The position numbers and the translations under genes were made by a program. Shown piece by piece: positions 36,002-45,255 of a stretch of DNA of 64,000 nt. Below the pieces are notes generated by a model that saw nothing but the letters and a program-made list of their open reading frames with translations, was not told the origin of the DNA and did no database searches. This stretch comes from Rhodopirellula sp. GTDB taxonomy: Bacteria; Planctomycetota; Planctomycetia; Pirellulales; Thermoguttaceae. The DNA lies in NCBI GenBank assembly GCA_012728855.1, contig JAAYEH010000156.1:58366-122365 (forward strand). Reading direction: 5' to 3'. How positions within the stretch are numbered: the stretch's first letter is position 1; the number at the start of each line of letters is the position of its first letter.

Positions 36002-36070
36002 CGGTTGTCTCTCAGGGGAATGTCGATTCGACTGTATTTTGAACGATTGTCGTGCCGGGGGAAGGGGGGC

Positions 36071-36079
36071 TGCTATAAT
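36071..36079 (+). promoter_or_regulatory. extended -10 promoter of the glmM-like gene
   Basis: TGC-TATAAT is a perfect extended -10 element. The start site would be near 36086, about 32 bases before the GTG at 36118. No good -35 lies at 17 bases, which extended -10 promoters tolerate. Confidence 0.5.
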
Positions 36080-36117
36080 CGGACATTCGGGGTTTAGCGA
36101 ACAGGGAGGACATCACC

Positions 36118-37464
36118 GTGACGGAACCGATCATTAGCGTTTCCGGGCTTCGAGGAATTGTCGGGGATACGCTTAACCCGGAAGTGGCAATGCGTTACGT
36201 GGCCGCATTCACCGCGCAAGCGCCGGCCGGGCCGTTTCTAGTCTCCCGCGACGGTCGCGATTCGGGCGAAATGTTTGCCGAGGCGGTCCACGCCGCTCTG
36301 CACGGCTTGGGCCGCAACTCGATCGATGCCGGCATCGCGGCGACGCCGACCCACGGGGTGCTTATCCGCCGGCACGCGGCGGCCGGGGGGATTCAGATCT
36401 CCGCCAGCCACAATCCGTCCGAGTACAACGGCTTGAAGCTCTTTTCCGCCGAAGGCCGGGTGATCCCCGCGGGGCCGGGCGGCGAGGTGCTCGCCCGCTA
36501 TCGCACCGGCCAAATCCGCTGGGCGAGCCACGACCGCCTGGGAACCAGGGAGGACAGCGCCGATCCGATCACGCCCCATTTGGACGCGGTTCTGGCTACG
36601 GTCGACGTGGAACGGATCCGCAATCGGCGATTCCTGGTGGTGCTCGATGCCAATCATGGCGCCGGCAGCATCTTGGGCCTGCGGTTGCTGGAAGAGTTGG
36701 GCTGTGCGGTAACGCTCCTGGGCGGCCGGTCCGACGGAAGATTTGCCCATCCGCCCGAGCCGACGGCAGAGAACCTCGTTCAAGTCCTGGCCGATGTGCC
36801 CCAGGTGGGAGCCGATGTCGGATTCTGCCAGGATCCGGATGCGGACCGGCTGGCGGTGATCGACGAGAGCGGCCGCTACCTGGGGGAAGAATACACGCTG
36901 GCAATGTGCCTGGATCACGTCCTCCGGCGGCGTCGCGGCGCGATCGTAACGAACTGCGCCAGCAGCCGGATGTCCGACGACTTGGCGGCGAAGTACGGCG
37001 TGACTCTGATTCGGTCCGCGGTGGGCGAGGCGAACGTGGTCGACGCCATGCTCGGCCACGACGCCGTCTTCGGTGGCGAAGGCAACGGCGGGCCGATCGA
37101 TCCTCGCGTGGGACTGGTCCGCGACAGCTTCGTGGGCATGGCTCTGCTGCTGGACGCGATGGCTTCGCGCGAGTTGAAGATCAGCGAATTAGCGGACGAA
37201 CTGCCCCGGTACGAAATCGTCAAGACGAAGGTCGTACTGGCGCCGGAGAAGGTGGCCGGCGCTCTCGACGAACTCCAGCGGCATTTCTCCGATGCACGGC
37301 ACGATCGCCTGGACGGCCTGCGGTTGGACTGGCTGGATCGCTGGCTGCTGGTTCGACCGAGCAATACCGAACCGATCGTCCGTGCGATTGCCGAGGCTGG
37401 CACCGAGGCGGAAGCCCGGCGGCTCTGCGAGGAGGCGGCGGCGGTGCTGAAACCGGCGGTGTGA
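36118..37464 (+). CDS. glmM: phosphoglucosamine mutase-like phosphohexomutase
   Basis: Likely converts glucosamine-6-phosphate to glucosamine-1-phosphate for UDP-GlcNAc and hence peptidoglycan/LPS. The 448-aa protein has Ser97 in SASHNPSEYNGLK, the metal site DPDADRLA, the sugar loop GGEGNGG, and the phosphate loop RPSNTEPIVR; the length fits GlmM. The GTG start at 36118 has GGGAGGA 8-9 bases upstream. Phosphomannomutase remains possible, as the two are hard to separate by eye. It is the last clear core gene before the sulfatase cluster. Confidence 0.85.
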   Translation: MTEPIISVSGLRGIVGDTLNPEVAMRYVAAFTAQAPAGPFLVSRDGRDSGEMFAEAVHAALHGLGRNSIDAGIAATPTHGVLIRRHAAAGGIQISASHNPSEYNGLKLFSAEGRVIPAGPGGEVLARYRTGQIRWASHDRLGTREDSADPITPHLDAVLATVDVERIRNRRFLVVLDANHGAGSILGLRLLEELGCAVTLLGGRSDGRFAHPPEPTAENLVQVLADVPQVGADVGFCQDPDADRLAVIDESGRYLGEEYTLAMCLDHVLRRRRGAIVTNCASSRMSDDLAAKYGVTLIRSAVGEANVVDAMLGHDAVFGGEGNGGPIDPRVGLVRDSFVGMALLLDAMASRELKISELADELPRYEIVKTKVVLAPEKVAGALDELQRHFSDARHDRLDGLRLDWLDRWLLVRPSNTEPIVRAIAEAGTEAEARRLCEEAAAVLKPAV

Positions 37465-37655
37465 AAGAAACAGCGGTGGGCCAGACAGCAGCTCGCTCCT
37501 CGCGGTTCGCCGGAAAACGTCATCAAGGGCGGCATCAAGCCGGACCTTGTTTCGAGAGGCACCTGCCATGCTTCCGTTTGCGATACAACAAGACCACCGC
37601 TTCCAACCTCTCTGTTCTCATTCTTCTATTCGGAGATGGAACAGGCGTTTGAGGG

Positions 37656-39233
37656 TCAGCGCGGTTTGACTCTCTTGGCTTTGGGCTGCCGTGGTAGCGG
37701 CGTAGGGGGCGGGGCCAGGCCGTCGTCGGGCTGGTTCCACAGACGCCAGGGATCGTCCAGGCGGCGCATCTCGGCCAGCAGCAGGCCCTGCATCTCCTTG
37801 AGCTTCGCCGCATGGGCCGGATCGTCAGCGAGGTCGACTTGATGCTGCGCCGGAGCAACGCCGGTCCGTGCGATCACCTGGGGATCGTGATGCTCCGCCA
37901 GGAATTCGTGGGGATTGTCGGCGAGGTTGAAGAGCTGGTTCCGGCGGACCTGGCCGTCGTAAACGTCGTATTGAATGAGTTTCCAGTCCCCTTTCTTCAG
38001 CGAACGCATGCCCGGTTTAGTCCCTCCGTTATAGACGCCGTAAAGGACATCGCGGATGGTCGATTGTTTACCTTCGAGGACGGGCTTGAAGCTGATGCCT
38101 TCATTGGTGTGAGGGGCTTGAATGCCCGCAAGATCGCAGAGGGTTGCGAGGATATCGAGTAGGTAAACATTGCCTTGCGCGCGGGAGCCCGGCTGGATCC
38201 CGGGGCCTTTGACGATCAACGGCGTACGCCAAGTGTGTTCGTAGAGGTTCTGTTTTCCCTGCAGGCCGTGGCGCCCGATGGCCATGCCGTGATCGGCCGT
38301 ATAGAGGATGTAGGTATTCTCGAGTTCCCCCATCGCCCGAAGCCGATCAAGCACGCGGCGGATTTGGATGTCGATATTTTCGCCGCAGGCGAACTCGCGC
38401 CCCAGTTCGTTGCGGATGGTGACTTCGTCGCGCCGCTGCCACACGCCGCTCACAGCCACCTCGTCGCGGACGTCGTCGTGGCCGTGCCGAAACGGGTGCG
38501 CCGGCAAGTAGTTTGCCGGCAGTGGCGGCTGTTTGGCATGGGCCGGAGGGAGTGCGTCGGGATCGGCGTGATTTACCGCGCCGTACTTGGCCAGCAATTC
38601 AGGCTTGCCGTCGCGGGTGTCGTGCGGATGGGAGAATCCGTAATAGATAAGGAACGGGCGCGTGTCTTGGGAGGCATCGCGCTGGCGGAGGTAGTCGAGC
38701 ACCTGCTCGGCATGCCAGGCGCTGCCGGATTGGTCATCGCCGCCGCGCTTGGTTGCGTCGCGCCGAACCTGAAACAACTTGTTGGCTGCTTCGTAGCTGT
38801 TGCCGATCTTGCAGGTGCGCATGGTGGCGTAGCCAGCGCGGTTGAAGATGGCGGGAAGCGTCTGTTGCTCCAGGTCCGGGGGGCACTTTCCCTGGGCAAT
38901 GGCGCCGGGGGCGTTGGGCAGGCGCCAGACGGTGCGCCCGCTCATGATCATGTGCCGCGAAGGGGAACATACCGCGCCGCTGAATGAACCCATGTGGTAG
39001 GCGCCGTCGAACACCATGCCCTCGGCCGCCAGCTTATCGAGGGTGGGAGTCTCCAGGGGCGACTTCGGATCGTAGACCTTCAAATCGAAGGGCGACTGGT
39101 CGTCAACAAGAATAAAAAGGATGTTGGGACGTCCGCCTTCTGCCGGGGAGAGACTCGCCGCTGCCGCATCCGGGAGCAAAGGCAAGCCAACGAGGCACAA
39201 AATCAGGTGCAGGAGCCGTACCGGGTGGTTCAT
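37656..39233 (-). CDS. exported sulfatase (CSPSR motif)
   Basis: The 525-aa S1-type sulfatase starts with a signal peptide (LLHLILCLVGLPLLPDAAAA). The metal-binding start is PNILFILVDDQSPFDL, and the formylglycine site is C89 in GAVCSPSRHMIMSG, the canonical CxPxR. Further sites are KIGNSYEA, YGFSHPHDTR and LYTADHGMAIGRHGLQGKQ, with the His/Lys of the active site. A C-terminal basic tail (PRQPKAKRVKPR) is present. It would remove sulfate from an external polysaccharide after FGE-mediated oxidation of Cys89; no FGE gene is in the window. It is the last gene of a five-sulfatase minus-strand run. Confidence 0.9.
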   Translation of the reverse strand: MNHPVRLLHLILCLVGLPLLPDAAAASLSPAEGGRPNILFILVDDQSPFDLKVYDPKSPLETPTLDKLAAEGMVFDGAYHMGSFSGAVCSPSRHMIMSGRTVWRLPNAPGAIAQGKCPPDLEQQTLPAIFNRAGYATMRTCKIGNSYEAANKLFQVRRDATKRGGDDQSGSAWHAEQVLDYLRQRDASQDTRPFLIYYGFSHPHDTRDGKPELLAKYGAVNHADPDALPPAHAKQPPLPANYLPAHPFRHGHDDVRDEVAVSGVWQRRDEVTIRNELGREFACGENIDIQIRRVLDRLRAMGELENTYILYTADHGMAIGRHGLQGKQNLYEHTWRTPLIVKGPGIQPGSRAQGNVYLLDILATLCDLAGIQAPHTNEGISFKPVLEGKQSTIRDVLYGVYNGGTKPGMRSLKKGDWKLIQYDVYDGQVRRNQLFNLADNPHEFLAEHHDPQVIARTGVAPAQHQVDLADDPAHAAKLKEMQGLLLAEMRRLDDPWRLWNQPDDGLAPPPTPLPRQPKAKRVKPR

Positions 39234-39341
39234 TATTTTGCCCCTTCCTTTATCAAGGGAAAATCTGGTGAGCCGCTACGGGACATTGCAGGCCCTGTTC
39301 CCGTTCAGCAGCCTTCCTCAAAAAACAGTAAATGGATGCGG

Positions 39342-40700
39342 TTACCGGTTCGCTTTTTTCGCCGGTTCTTGCCAGGGGATCGCGCCGCCGCGCTGGATAT
39401 GGGCTCGAAGCGCGGTGGCCAGCTCCCGGAAGACGTTCTTGTTCTTTGCAGCTAAATCGTATTGCTCGTAGGGATCGTCCTTGAGATGATATAGTTCCAG
39501 CGGGCTGTAGGGATCGTTTTGCAGCAGCTTCCAATCTCCGCGAATAATTGCCTCATAGCTCTTGCCGCCGTACGCGAGCCCCCCTTCCCGTCGCGTGAAG
39601 TACAGGTCGCGCGGCGCAATGATCTTCTCGCCGCCCAACAATGGGACGAGGCTCACCGCATCGAGGTCCGCAGCCGGCTCCGCGCCTGCCAGTTCGAGGA
39701 GCGTGGGAAAGAGGTCGAAAACCAGCCCGGCATAATCGCAGCGTGAGCCGGGTTCGATGTGCCCCGGCCAGCGAGCCATGAACGGCACGCGCAGCCCGCC
39801 GTCGTAATGGCTCTGCTTGCCGTCGCGCCAGGGATCGTTGTTCTGGGCGTGCGGCAGCGAACCGCCGTTGTCGGCGGTAAACACGACGAAAGTATTCTTG
39901 TCCAAGCCGGTTTCCGCCAGCACGCCCAGGACACGGCCGATGCCGTGATCGAGATGTTCGATGAAAGCCACGTTCCTGACCCGCTTCTCGTCCAGATTCG
40001 GGGCACGCTGCTTGGCTCGGGCCAGCCAATCGGCAGGCGGCTCGATCGGGAAGTGGGGCGCGTTGTAGGCCAGATAAAGGAAAAACGGCTGATCCGTCCG
40101 CTCGGCCCGCGTCCGGAGATAATCGGCGGTCCAATCGGAGAACAGATCGGTGGCGTGGCCGTCGGGCTCGATGATATCGGCGTTCCGTCGCATGTAGTTG
40201 TTGCCGTGACGCAGGTGTGTCGTGTAGCTATCCATCATGTCGCCGAGAAAACCATGAAAGAAATCGAAGCCGCGCTCGTTGGGTGTATTGGGCGACTGCA
40301 GTCCAAGATGCCACTTGCCCACGATCGCCGTGTGATAACCGGCCTTCCGCAGTTCGTCGGCAATCGTCGGCACGGAAGGATCGAAGTAGCCCCAGGAATT
40401 TTCCGGGTGCGTGCGGATCACACCGGGCACACCGACACGATCCGCGTAGCGCCCGGTCAACAACGCCGCCCGCGACGGAGAGCAGACGGTGCAATTGGCC
40501 CGCATCGTGGTGAACAGCATCCCTTCGGCGGCGAGCCGGTCGATGTTCGGCGTCTGCGCGTCCGACCGGTGATACGTCGAAACGTCGCCGTACCCGTGGT
40601 CGTCGGTGAAAATGAGCAGGAAGTTCGGCCGATCGTTGGCAAATGCGGTGCAAGAGGCGGACAGAAGCAAGCTACAAAAGAAGATCGGGAGGTGTCGCAT
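39342..40700 (-). CDS. exported sulfatase, arylsulfatase A-like (CSPSR motif)
   Basis: The 452-aa protein starts with signal peptide MRHLPIFFCSLLLSASCTAF. PNFLLIFTDDHGYGDVS supplies metal ligands, with the Cys73 formylglycine site in VCSPSRAALLTG, then GKWHLGLQSPNTPNERGFDF and a DNGGSLPHAQN loop (Asp-Asn metal ligands). Subfamily features resemble N-acetylgalactosamine/arylsulfatase types. The ATG at 40700 is the one followed directly by a signal peptide. The 248-base gap upstream (40701-40948) shows nothing recognisable. Substrate unknown. Confidence 0.92.
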   Translation of the reverse strand: MRHLPIFFCSLLLSASCTAFANDRPNFLLIFTDDHGYGDVSTYHRSDAQTPNIDRLAAEGMLFTTMRANCTVCSPSRAALLTGRYADRVGVPGVIRTHPENSWGYFDPSVPTIADELRKAGYHTAIVGKWHLGLQSPNTPNERGFDFFHGFLGDMMDSYTTHLRHGNNYMRRNADIIEPDGHATDLFSDWTADYLRTRAERTDQPFFLYLAYNAPHFPIEPPADWLARAKQRAPNLDEKRVRNVAFIEHLDHGIGRVLGVLAETGLDKNTFVVFTADNGGSLPHAQNNDPWRDGKQSHYDGGLRVPFMARWPGHIEPGSRCDYAGLVFDLFPTLLELAGAEPAADLDAVSLVPLLGGEKIIAPRDLYFTRREGGLAYGGKSYEAIIRGDWKLLQNDPYSPLELYHLKDDPYEQYDLAAKNKNVFRELATALRAHIQRGGAIPWQEPAKKANR

Positions 40701-40948
40701 CGTGTTCTTTCTCTTGAGTTGGCAATGCATGGCGAACGGCGTTGGTGAGTTGCCGGGCCGTAGGAAGTTATCCTATGGATTCGGCGGGCACAATCGCTTT
40801 GCTCATGGCGTGCCCCCCATGATCACCAGCCAAGTCACGAGTTCCAAATCGCCGCCGTCGGCTCTGGGTGTCTCGTCGGGGCAGAAACAGATTCAGAACT
40901 ATTTGCTTCTGCCGAGTTTGCCATCAATAGTTCTGGCCCTTTTTCCAC

Positions 40949-43129
40949 TCAGTGTCTTTCATAGATTGGCGGCGTCCAATCTTTCGGTAACTTGCCTTGC
41001 GGTCTGACGCCGGGCGAGCCGTCGGGGATGGGGTGGTCTTCAGCTCGAAGCAGGGGCAGATCGTCGGGCAAATGCTTGATGCGGATATCCTTGAACTGGA
41101 CCTTCATGGCCGGGCCGACATGGACCTGCATGGCGAGCACGCCTTCCAGGGCTCGCCCGTTTTCGTCCAGGTCGATCAGGTCGGCTGTCGGATGGCCGTC
41201 GATCCAATGCCGGTGATGGTTGGCTTCGACCAATACCCGGTAGTCGTGCCACTGGTCGGCGGCGAACTGCTTGACGGGCATGCGGCCCACGATCCAGGAC
41301 CGGCCATCGGGAGCGACGATGACTTGCTCACCGGTGTGCGCGAGGATACGGCGGCCCTTCTCCTCGTAGAGCATGCCGTTGTAATCGGGGTTGTCGGCGA
41401 CAATGTCGCACTGATAGCCGGTCACGATGTCGAGGCCGAAATCCGGGCGCGGTGTGCCCCGGTATTGCAGTCCGCTGTTGCCGCCGGGGCTGATCTTCAC
41501 CTTGATTCGCAGATCGAAATTGCGGATCGTGGCCCCCTTCCACGTGATGAAACGGTTCATTTTCAATGTGCCATCGGTCTTGCCGGTGATGGCGCCCTCT
41601 TCGACCGACCAGAACTGCGGATCACCCGCCCAGCCGTTGAGATTTTTGCCGCCCGACAAGTTCACGAAGCCGTCCGGCCCGGGCTTGACGGTCACGGCGG
41701 CAGAGGCGACGGGGTGAGGCTCGGTTGAGGTCTGGAACTCGCCTTGCAACGGCGCCAGGGAGCCGCCCAGTTGATTCACGATGGCGGCGGTGCGATTGCG
41801 CATCGCTTCAAGGGTTGCGGCATGGGCGGGGTCGGCGGCAAGGTTGACCAGCTCGTCCGGATCGTTCTTCAAGTCGTAGAGGAACTCGTAGTTGTGGTCG
41901 AAGTAGCGGGCATACTTGAAGCGATCGTTGCGCAGACCTTCCCAGGCCGGGATGCGGTTGCGGACGGCGAAATGCTCGTGGAATGTCTCGGTGCGCCAGT
42001 CGGCAGGTCGTTGCCCGGAGACGATCGGCCGAAGGCTGCGACCCTGGTATCGATCAGGCACGGCCACGCCGGCCCAATCGAGGAAAGTCGACGGAAGATC
42101 CAGATTCAGCGCTAAGGCATCCGTGGCCTTGCCGCGCTGGGCGGCCGGCACGCGCGGGTCGCAGATGATCAGCGGCACGCGGAGCGATTCTTCGAAATGC
42201 GACCACTTGCCGGCCAGGCCGCGATTGCCCATGAGGTATCCGTTGTCAGCCGAATAGACGATGATCGTGTTGCCGGCCAGCCCCGCTTCGTCCAACGCTT
42301 TCATGAAGCGACCGATCGCGGCGTCGATCCCGCGGACCATGCGAAAGTAGGCTTGCAGATTCGTCTCGTATTTCTGCCGCGTGTTCCAGCGCCAGAAGAA
42401 ACGCTCACGGGTAATGCTGGTCTGAAGAAAGTCCGGCAGGTTTTCAAAAATCGCCGGGTCGTTCAGTCGCGGCGGAGGCATCTCCACGTTGTCATACATG
42501 CCGTCTGCGCTCTGCGGCCAGGCGAAATGCAGGCCCGGCCGGCGATCGGCGTCCTCGGCATGGCAGGCATTGAACCATAGATTCAGCGCAAACGGCCTGT
42601 CCTTCGGCTGCTGCCGCACAAACTCGATGCCGCGATCAACGATCAAGTCCGTCTCGTGGCGCAGGCTGCCGTCGGGCTGCTTCTTGTAGAAGGGATTGCG
42701 GAAAATGCTTTCAAACTCGTCGAAGTGATCGGCCGGCTGGTAACCCGGAGGCATCTTGGCGTGCCACTTGCCGAAAAAGCCGGTGCGGTAGCCATGCTGG
42801 CGGAGCAAGTCGGTGTACAGCGTCCGGGCGGCGTCGGGCCGGGTCTGTTCGGGATTGTCCGGCGTACCGTAGCTGCGTCCGGTCAGACCGGTCAGAATGC
42901 TGGTGCGGCTGACCCAACAGATAGATTGGCTGACGAAGGCATTCTGAAAACGGACGCCGCCCGCGGCGAGCGAGTCGATGTTGGGCGTCTCGACGATCGG
43001 ATGGCCGTAACAGCCGAGCGAACTGGATGTCTGGTCGTCGGCGAAGAAGAACACGATGTTCGGCCGCTCGGCGGCGGACACGGAAGGGATCGCGTAGACG
43101 ATCAAGCCGAGTACAAGAACATGTCTCAT
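40949..43129 (-). CDS. sulfatase fused to a DUF1080 (LamG-like) domain
   Basis: The 726-aa protein has signal peptide MRHVLVLGLIVYAIPSVSA. The sulfatase domain (about 22-465) starts PNIVFFFADDQTSSSLGCYG. Its nucleophile position is C71 in SICWVSRTSILTG, a C-x-V-x-R variant of the formylglycine motif. The DUF1080 beta-sandwich (about 485-690) contains FVNLSGGKNLNGWAGD and NSGLQYRG, the fold of 3-keto-glucoside hydrolases and carbohydrate-binding modules. The fusion suggests a substrate-binding or second catalytic role next to desulfation. It starts 11 bases after the preceding sulfatase; an in-frame GTG at 43144 overlaps that stop and is less likely. Confidence 0.9.
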   Translation of the reverse strand: MRHVLVLGLIVYAIPSVSAAERPNIVFFFADDQTSSSLGCYGHPIVETPNIDSLAAGGVRFQNAFVSQSICWVSRTSILTGLTGRSYGTPDNPEQTRPDAARTLYTDLLRQHGYRTGFFGKWHAKMPPGYQPADHFDEFESIFRNPFYKKQPDGSLRHETDLIVDRGIEFVRQQPKDRPFALNLWFNACHAEDADRRPGLHFAWPQSADGMYDNVEMPPPRLNDPAIFENLPDFLQTSITRERFFWRWNTRQKYETNLQAYFRMVRGIDAAIGRFMKALDEAGLAGNTIIVYSADNGYLMGNRGLAGKWSHFEESLRVPLIICDPRVPAAQRGKATDALALNLDLPSTFLDWAGVAVPDRYQGRSLRPIVSGQRPADWRTETFHEHFAVRNRIPAWEGLRNDRFKYARYFDHNYEFLYDLKNDPDELVNLAADPAHAATLEAMRNRTAAIVNQLGGSLAPLQGEFQTSTEPHPVASAAVTVKPGPDGFVNLSGGKNLNGWAGDPQFWSVEEGAITGKTDGTLKMNRFITWKGATIRNFDLRIKVKISPGGNSGLQYRGTPRPDFGLDIVTGYQCDIVADNPDYNGMLYEEKGRRILAHTGEQVIVAPDGRSWIVGRMPVKQFAADQWHDYRVLVEANHHRHWIDGHPTADLIDLDENGRALEGVLAMQVHVGPAMKVQFKDIRIKHLPDDLPLLRAEDHPIPDGSPGVRPQGKLPKDWTPPIYERH

Positions 43130-43140
43130 GGTTATTCCGC

Positions 43141-45060
43141 TCACGGTCTGGTTTTCGTCCGACGAGGGCTCTTGGCCTTTGCCTTGGATTCGCCGTTGCC
43201 GCCGGATTTTGCGGCGGGGACGATATTGGCGATCAAACGGGGAACGTAGCTGTTGTAACGGCCGTCGGGCGAAGGGCCGCTCGGCTGCATGGCGGCGATG
43301 GCAGGGTGCAGCGACGCCGCTTTGACGCCGACCGCCTCGATGGCGGCCAGCGCGGACATCGAGACGAGCACGCCGTTCTTCTCCGGCGGCGCGAACGCGG
43401 CGAGCGTGTCGAGCGCGCGGCCCCGCGCGGCGGGGTTCCCGTGCGCAGCCAGCGCCTCCGCGGCGACAATGCGGACGGCGGACGATTCATCCGCGAGGGC
43501 TCTTTCCAGTGCGGCCGTCTCTTGCTTGACCGCATCCGGGCCGCGCATGAGCAAGCCCAATGCGCCCCAATAGCGGGCCGCGCTGTCGGAGTCCGTAAGC
43601 AGTTCGGCGAGCGTGGGCACGGCGCCGGCGTCGAGATTCGAGGCGAGTTCAGCGGCACCGAGGATCTTTTCAAACGGATACGTCGCCGGGTCGCGCGCCA
43701 GTTCATGAGGCGTGCTGCCGGCGGAGCGGGCGTGGAGTTCGATCTCGGGCAGGAAGCAGATATCACGCACGCAGGCGAGATGCTCGCGAAGGGCGGTGCG
43801 GAGCTTTTCCAGCACGGCCTGGTGCTCGGGGGAATCGGCGAGGTTATGCACCTCGTCGGGATCGGTCTGCAAGTCGTAAAGCTCCTCGACGGCCTTCGGC
43901 ACGCGCCAGAACAGGGATTGCGCCTGGGTCGTGCGGCCGTCGGTAAAAAGCTGGTGCCAGACGCGGGTGGTGGGCGTTTCGAACTGGTAGGTCACACGCT
44001 GTGCCTGCGAGACGTGCGGATGATAGTTCCGCAGATAAATGTAGCGCCCGTCAGTAACGCTCCGCACGAGATCCATCCGCTCGTCCATCCGCCCGCGCTG
44101 GCCGAAAAGGTAGGGCTGCGGTTTGCTCTGGTACGGGCCGGCGAAGGCGTGGCCCTGCATCCACTCCGGAGGCCGAATGCCCGCGATGCTCAGCACGGTG
44201 GGCGCCAGATCGACGAACGACACAAGCCGTTCCGACTGGCCGCCGGGCTTGTATTCCTTCGGCGCGAGGTTCTCCCACTTCGGCGGGAAGTAGACGACCA
44301 TCGGCACGCGCAGGCCGGAGTTCGACGGCCACCGTTTGCTGCGCGGCATGCCGCTGCCGTGGTCACCGTAGTAGAAGACAATGGTGTCGTCCGCGAGGCC
44401 GGCCGCGGCGAGTTCGGCGAGGCGCGGCCCCGCGTCGGCGTCCGCCTCGCTCACTTTGTCGTAATACTGCGCCCAATCCTGCCGCACCTCCGGCGTGTCC
44501 GGGTGGTAGGTGGGGACTCGCACGTCCTCGGGCCGGGTGATCTGTTTGTGGGGGCGGGTGCGGATCTGGCTCTCGTGGCTCTTCGTGGAATTGAAGACGG
44601 CGAAGAAGGGCTGGCCCTCGGCGCGGTTTTTCCATGTGGCGTTGCGGGAGGACTCATCCCAGAGATTTCGCGGCGAGCGGACGTTGTAGTCGGTCTTGCT
44701 ATTATTCGTGCAGTAGTAGCCGGCTTCGCGGAGATACTGCGGGTAAAGTTTCATCTCGGCGGGCAGAGACACCATTGATCGCATGTGCAGTCCGCCGCTG
44801 CTGGACGGATAGATGCCGGAGATGATGGCCGTGCGAGCCGGGGCGCAGACCGGCGCGGTGGACCAGGCCCGCTTGAAAAGCATGCCTTTGGCGGCGAGCG
44901 CATCCACATGGGGCGTGCGGGCCAGTTTGTCGCCGTAGCAGCCCATCTCCGGTCCGTGATCCTCACTGGTGAGCCAGAGGATGTTGGGGCGGTCGGCGGC
45001 ATGGGAGCGGCCGCAGAAGGTCGCAGAGAGCACCAAAAGGGTCGTGAAAATGGTTTTCAT
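43141..45060 (-). CDS. exported sulfatase with HEAT-like C-terminus (CAPAR motif)
   Basis: The 639-aa protein has signal peptide MKTIFTTLLVLSATFCGRSH and PNILWLTSEDHGPEMGCYGD. Cys72 lies in VCAPARTAIISG (C-x-P-x-R kept), then GYYCTNNSKTDYN and VFYYGDHGSGMPRSKR. The last about 150 residues are HEAT-type (AVPTLAELLTDSDSAARYWG; ALERALADESSAVRIVAAEA), followed by a Lys-rich tail. The domain plan is the same as the sulfatase at 11417-13348, so the two are paralogues. Heparan N-sulfatase-like relatives share SEDHGPEMG, but the substrate is not determined. Confidence 0.9.
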   Translation of the reverse strand: MKTIFTTLLVLSATFCGRSHAADRPNILWLTSEDHGPEMGCYGDKLARTPHVDALAAKGMLFKRAWSTAPVCAPARTAIISGIYPSSSGGLHMRSMVSLPAEMKLYPQYLREAGYYCTNNSKTDYNVRSPRNLWDESSRNATWKNRAEGQPFFAVFNSTKSHESQIRTRPHKQITRPEDVRVPTYHPDTPEVRQDWAQYYDKVSEADADAGPRLAELAAAGLADDTIVFYYGDHGSGMPRSKRWPSNSGLRVPMVVYFPPKWENLAPKEYKPGGQSERLVSFVDLAPTVLSIAGIRPPEWMQGHAFAGPYQSKPQPYLFGQRGRMDERMDLVRSVTDGRYIYLRNYHPHVSQAQRVTYQFETPTTRVWHQLFTDGRTTQAQSLFWRVPKAVEELYDLQTDPDEVHNLADSPEHQAVLEKLRTALREHLACVRDICFLPEIELHARSAGSTPHELARDPATYPFEKILGAAELASNLDAGAVPTLAELLTDSDSAARYWGALGLLMRGPDAVKQETAALERALADESSAVRIVAAEALAAHGNPAARGRALDTLAAFAPPEKNGVLVSMSALAAIEAVGVKAASLHPAIAAMQPSGPSPDGRYNSYVPRLIANIVPAAKSGGNGESKAKAKSPRRTKTRP

Positions 45061-45255
45061 GGTGTTGGGGGGCATCCTGGGAGTGATCGTCTTCAGTCGG
45101 TGATTCACTGTTTCGATTCGGCCGTCGCGGCCTGTCCTTAGTTTCGGCTATTGGACTGGCCACGACAAGATACTGACCGGGGCGGCCCAGGCTCTCGATT
45201 GGCCGATGCGTCCCTTGAAATCCTTCTGCGGCGCGTGATTGCAGTGTATTCATTG

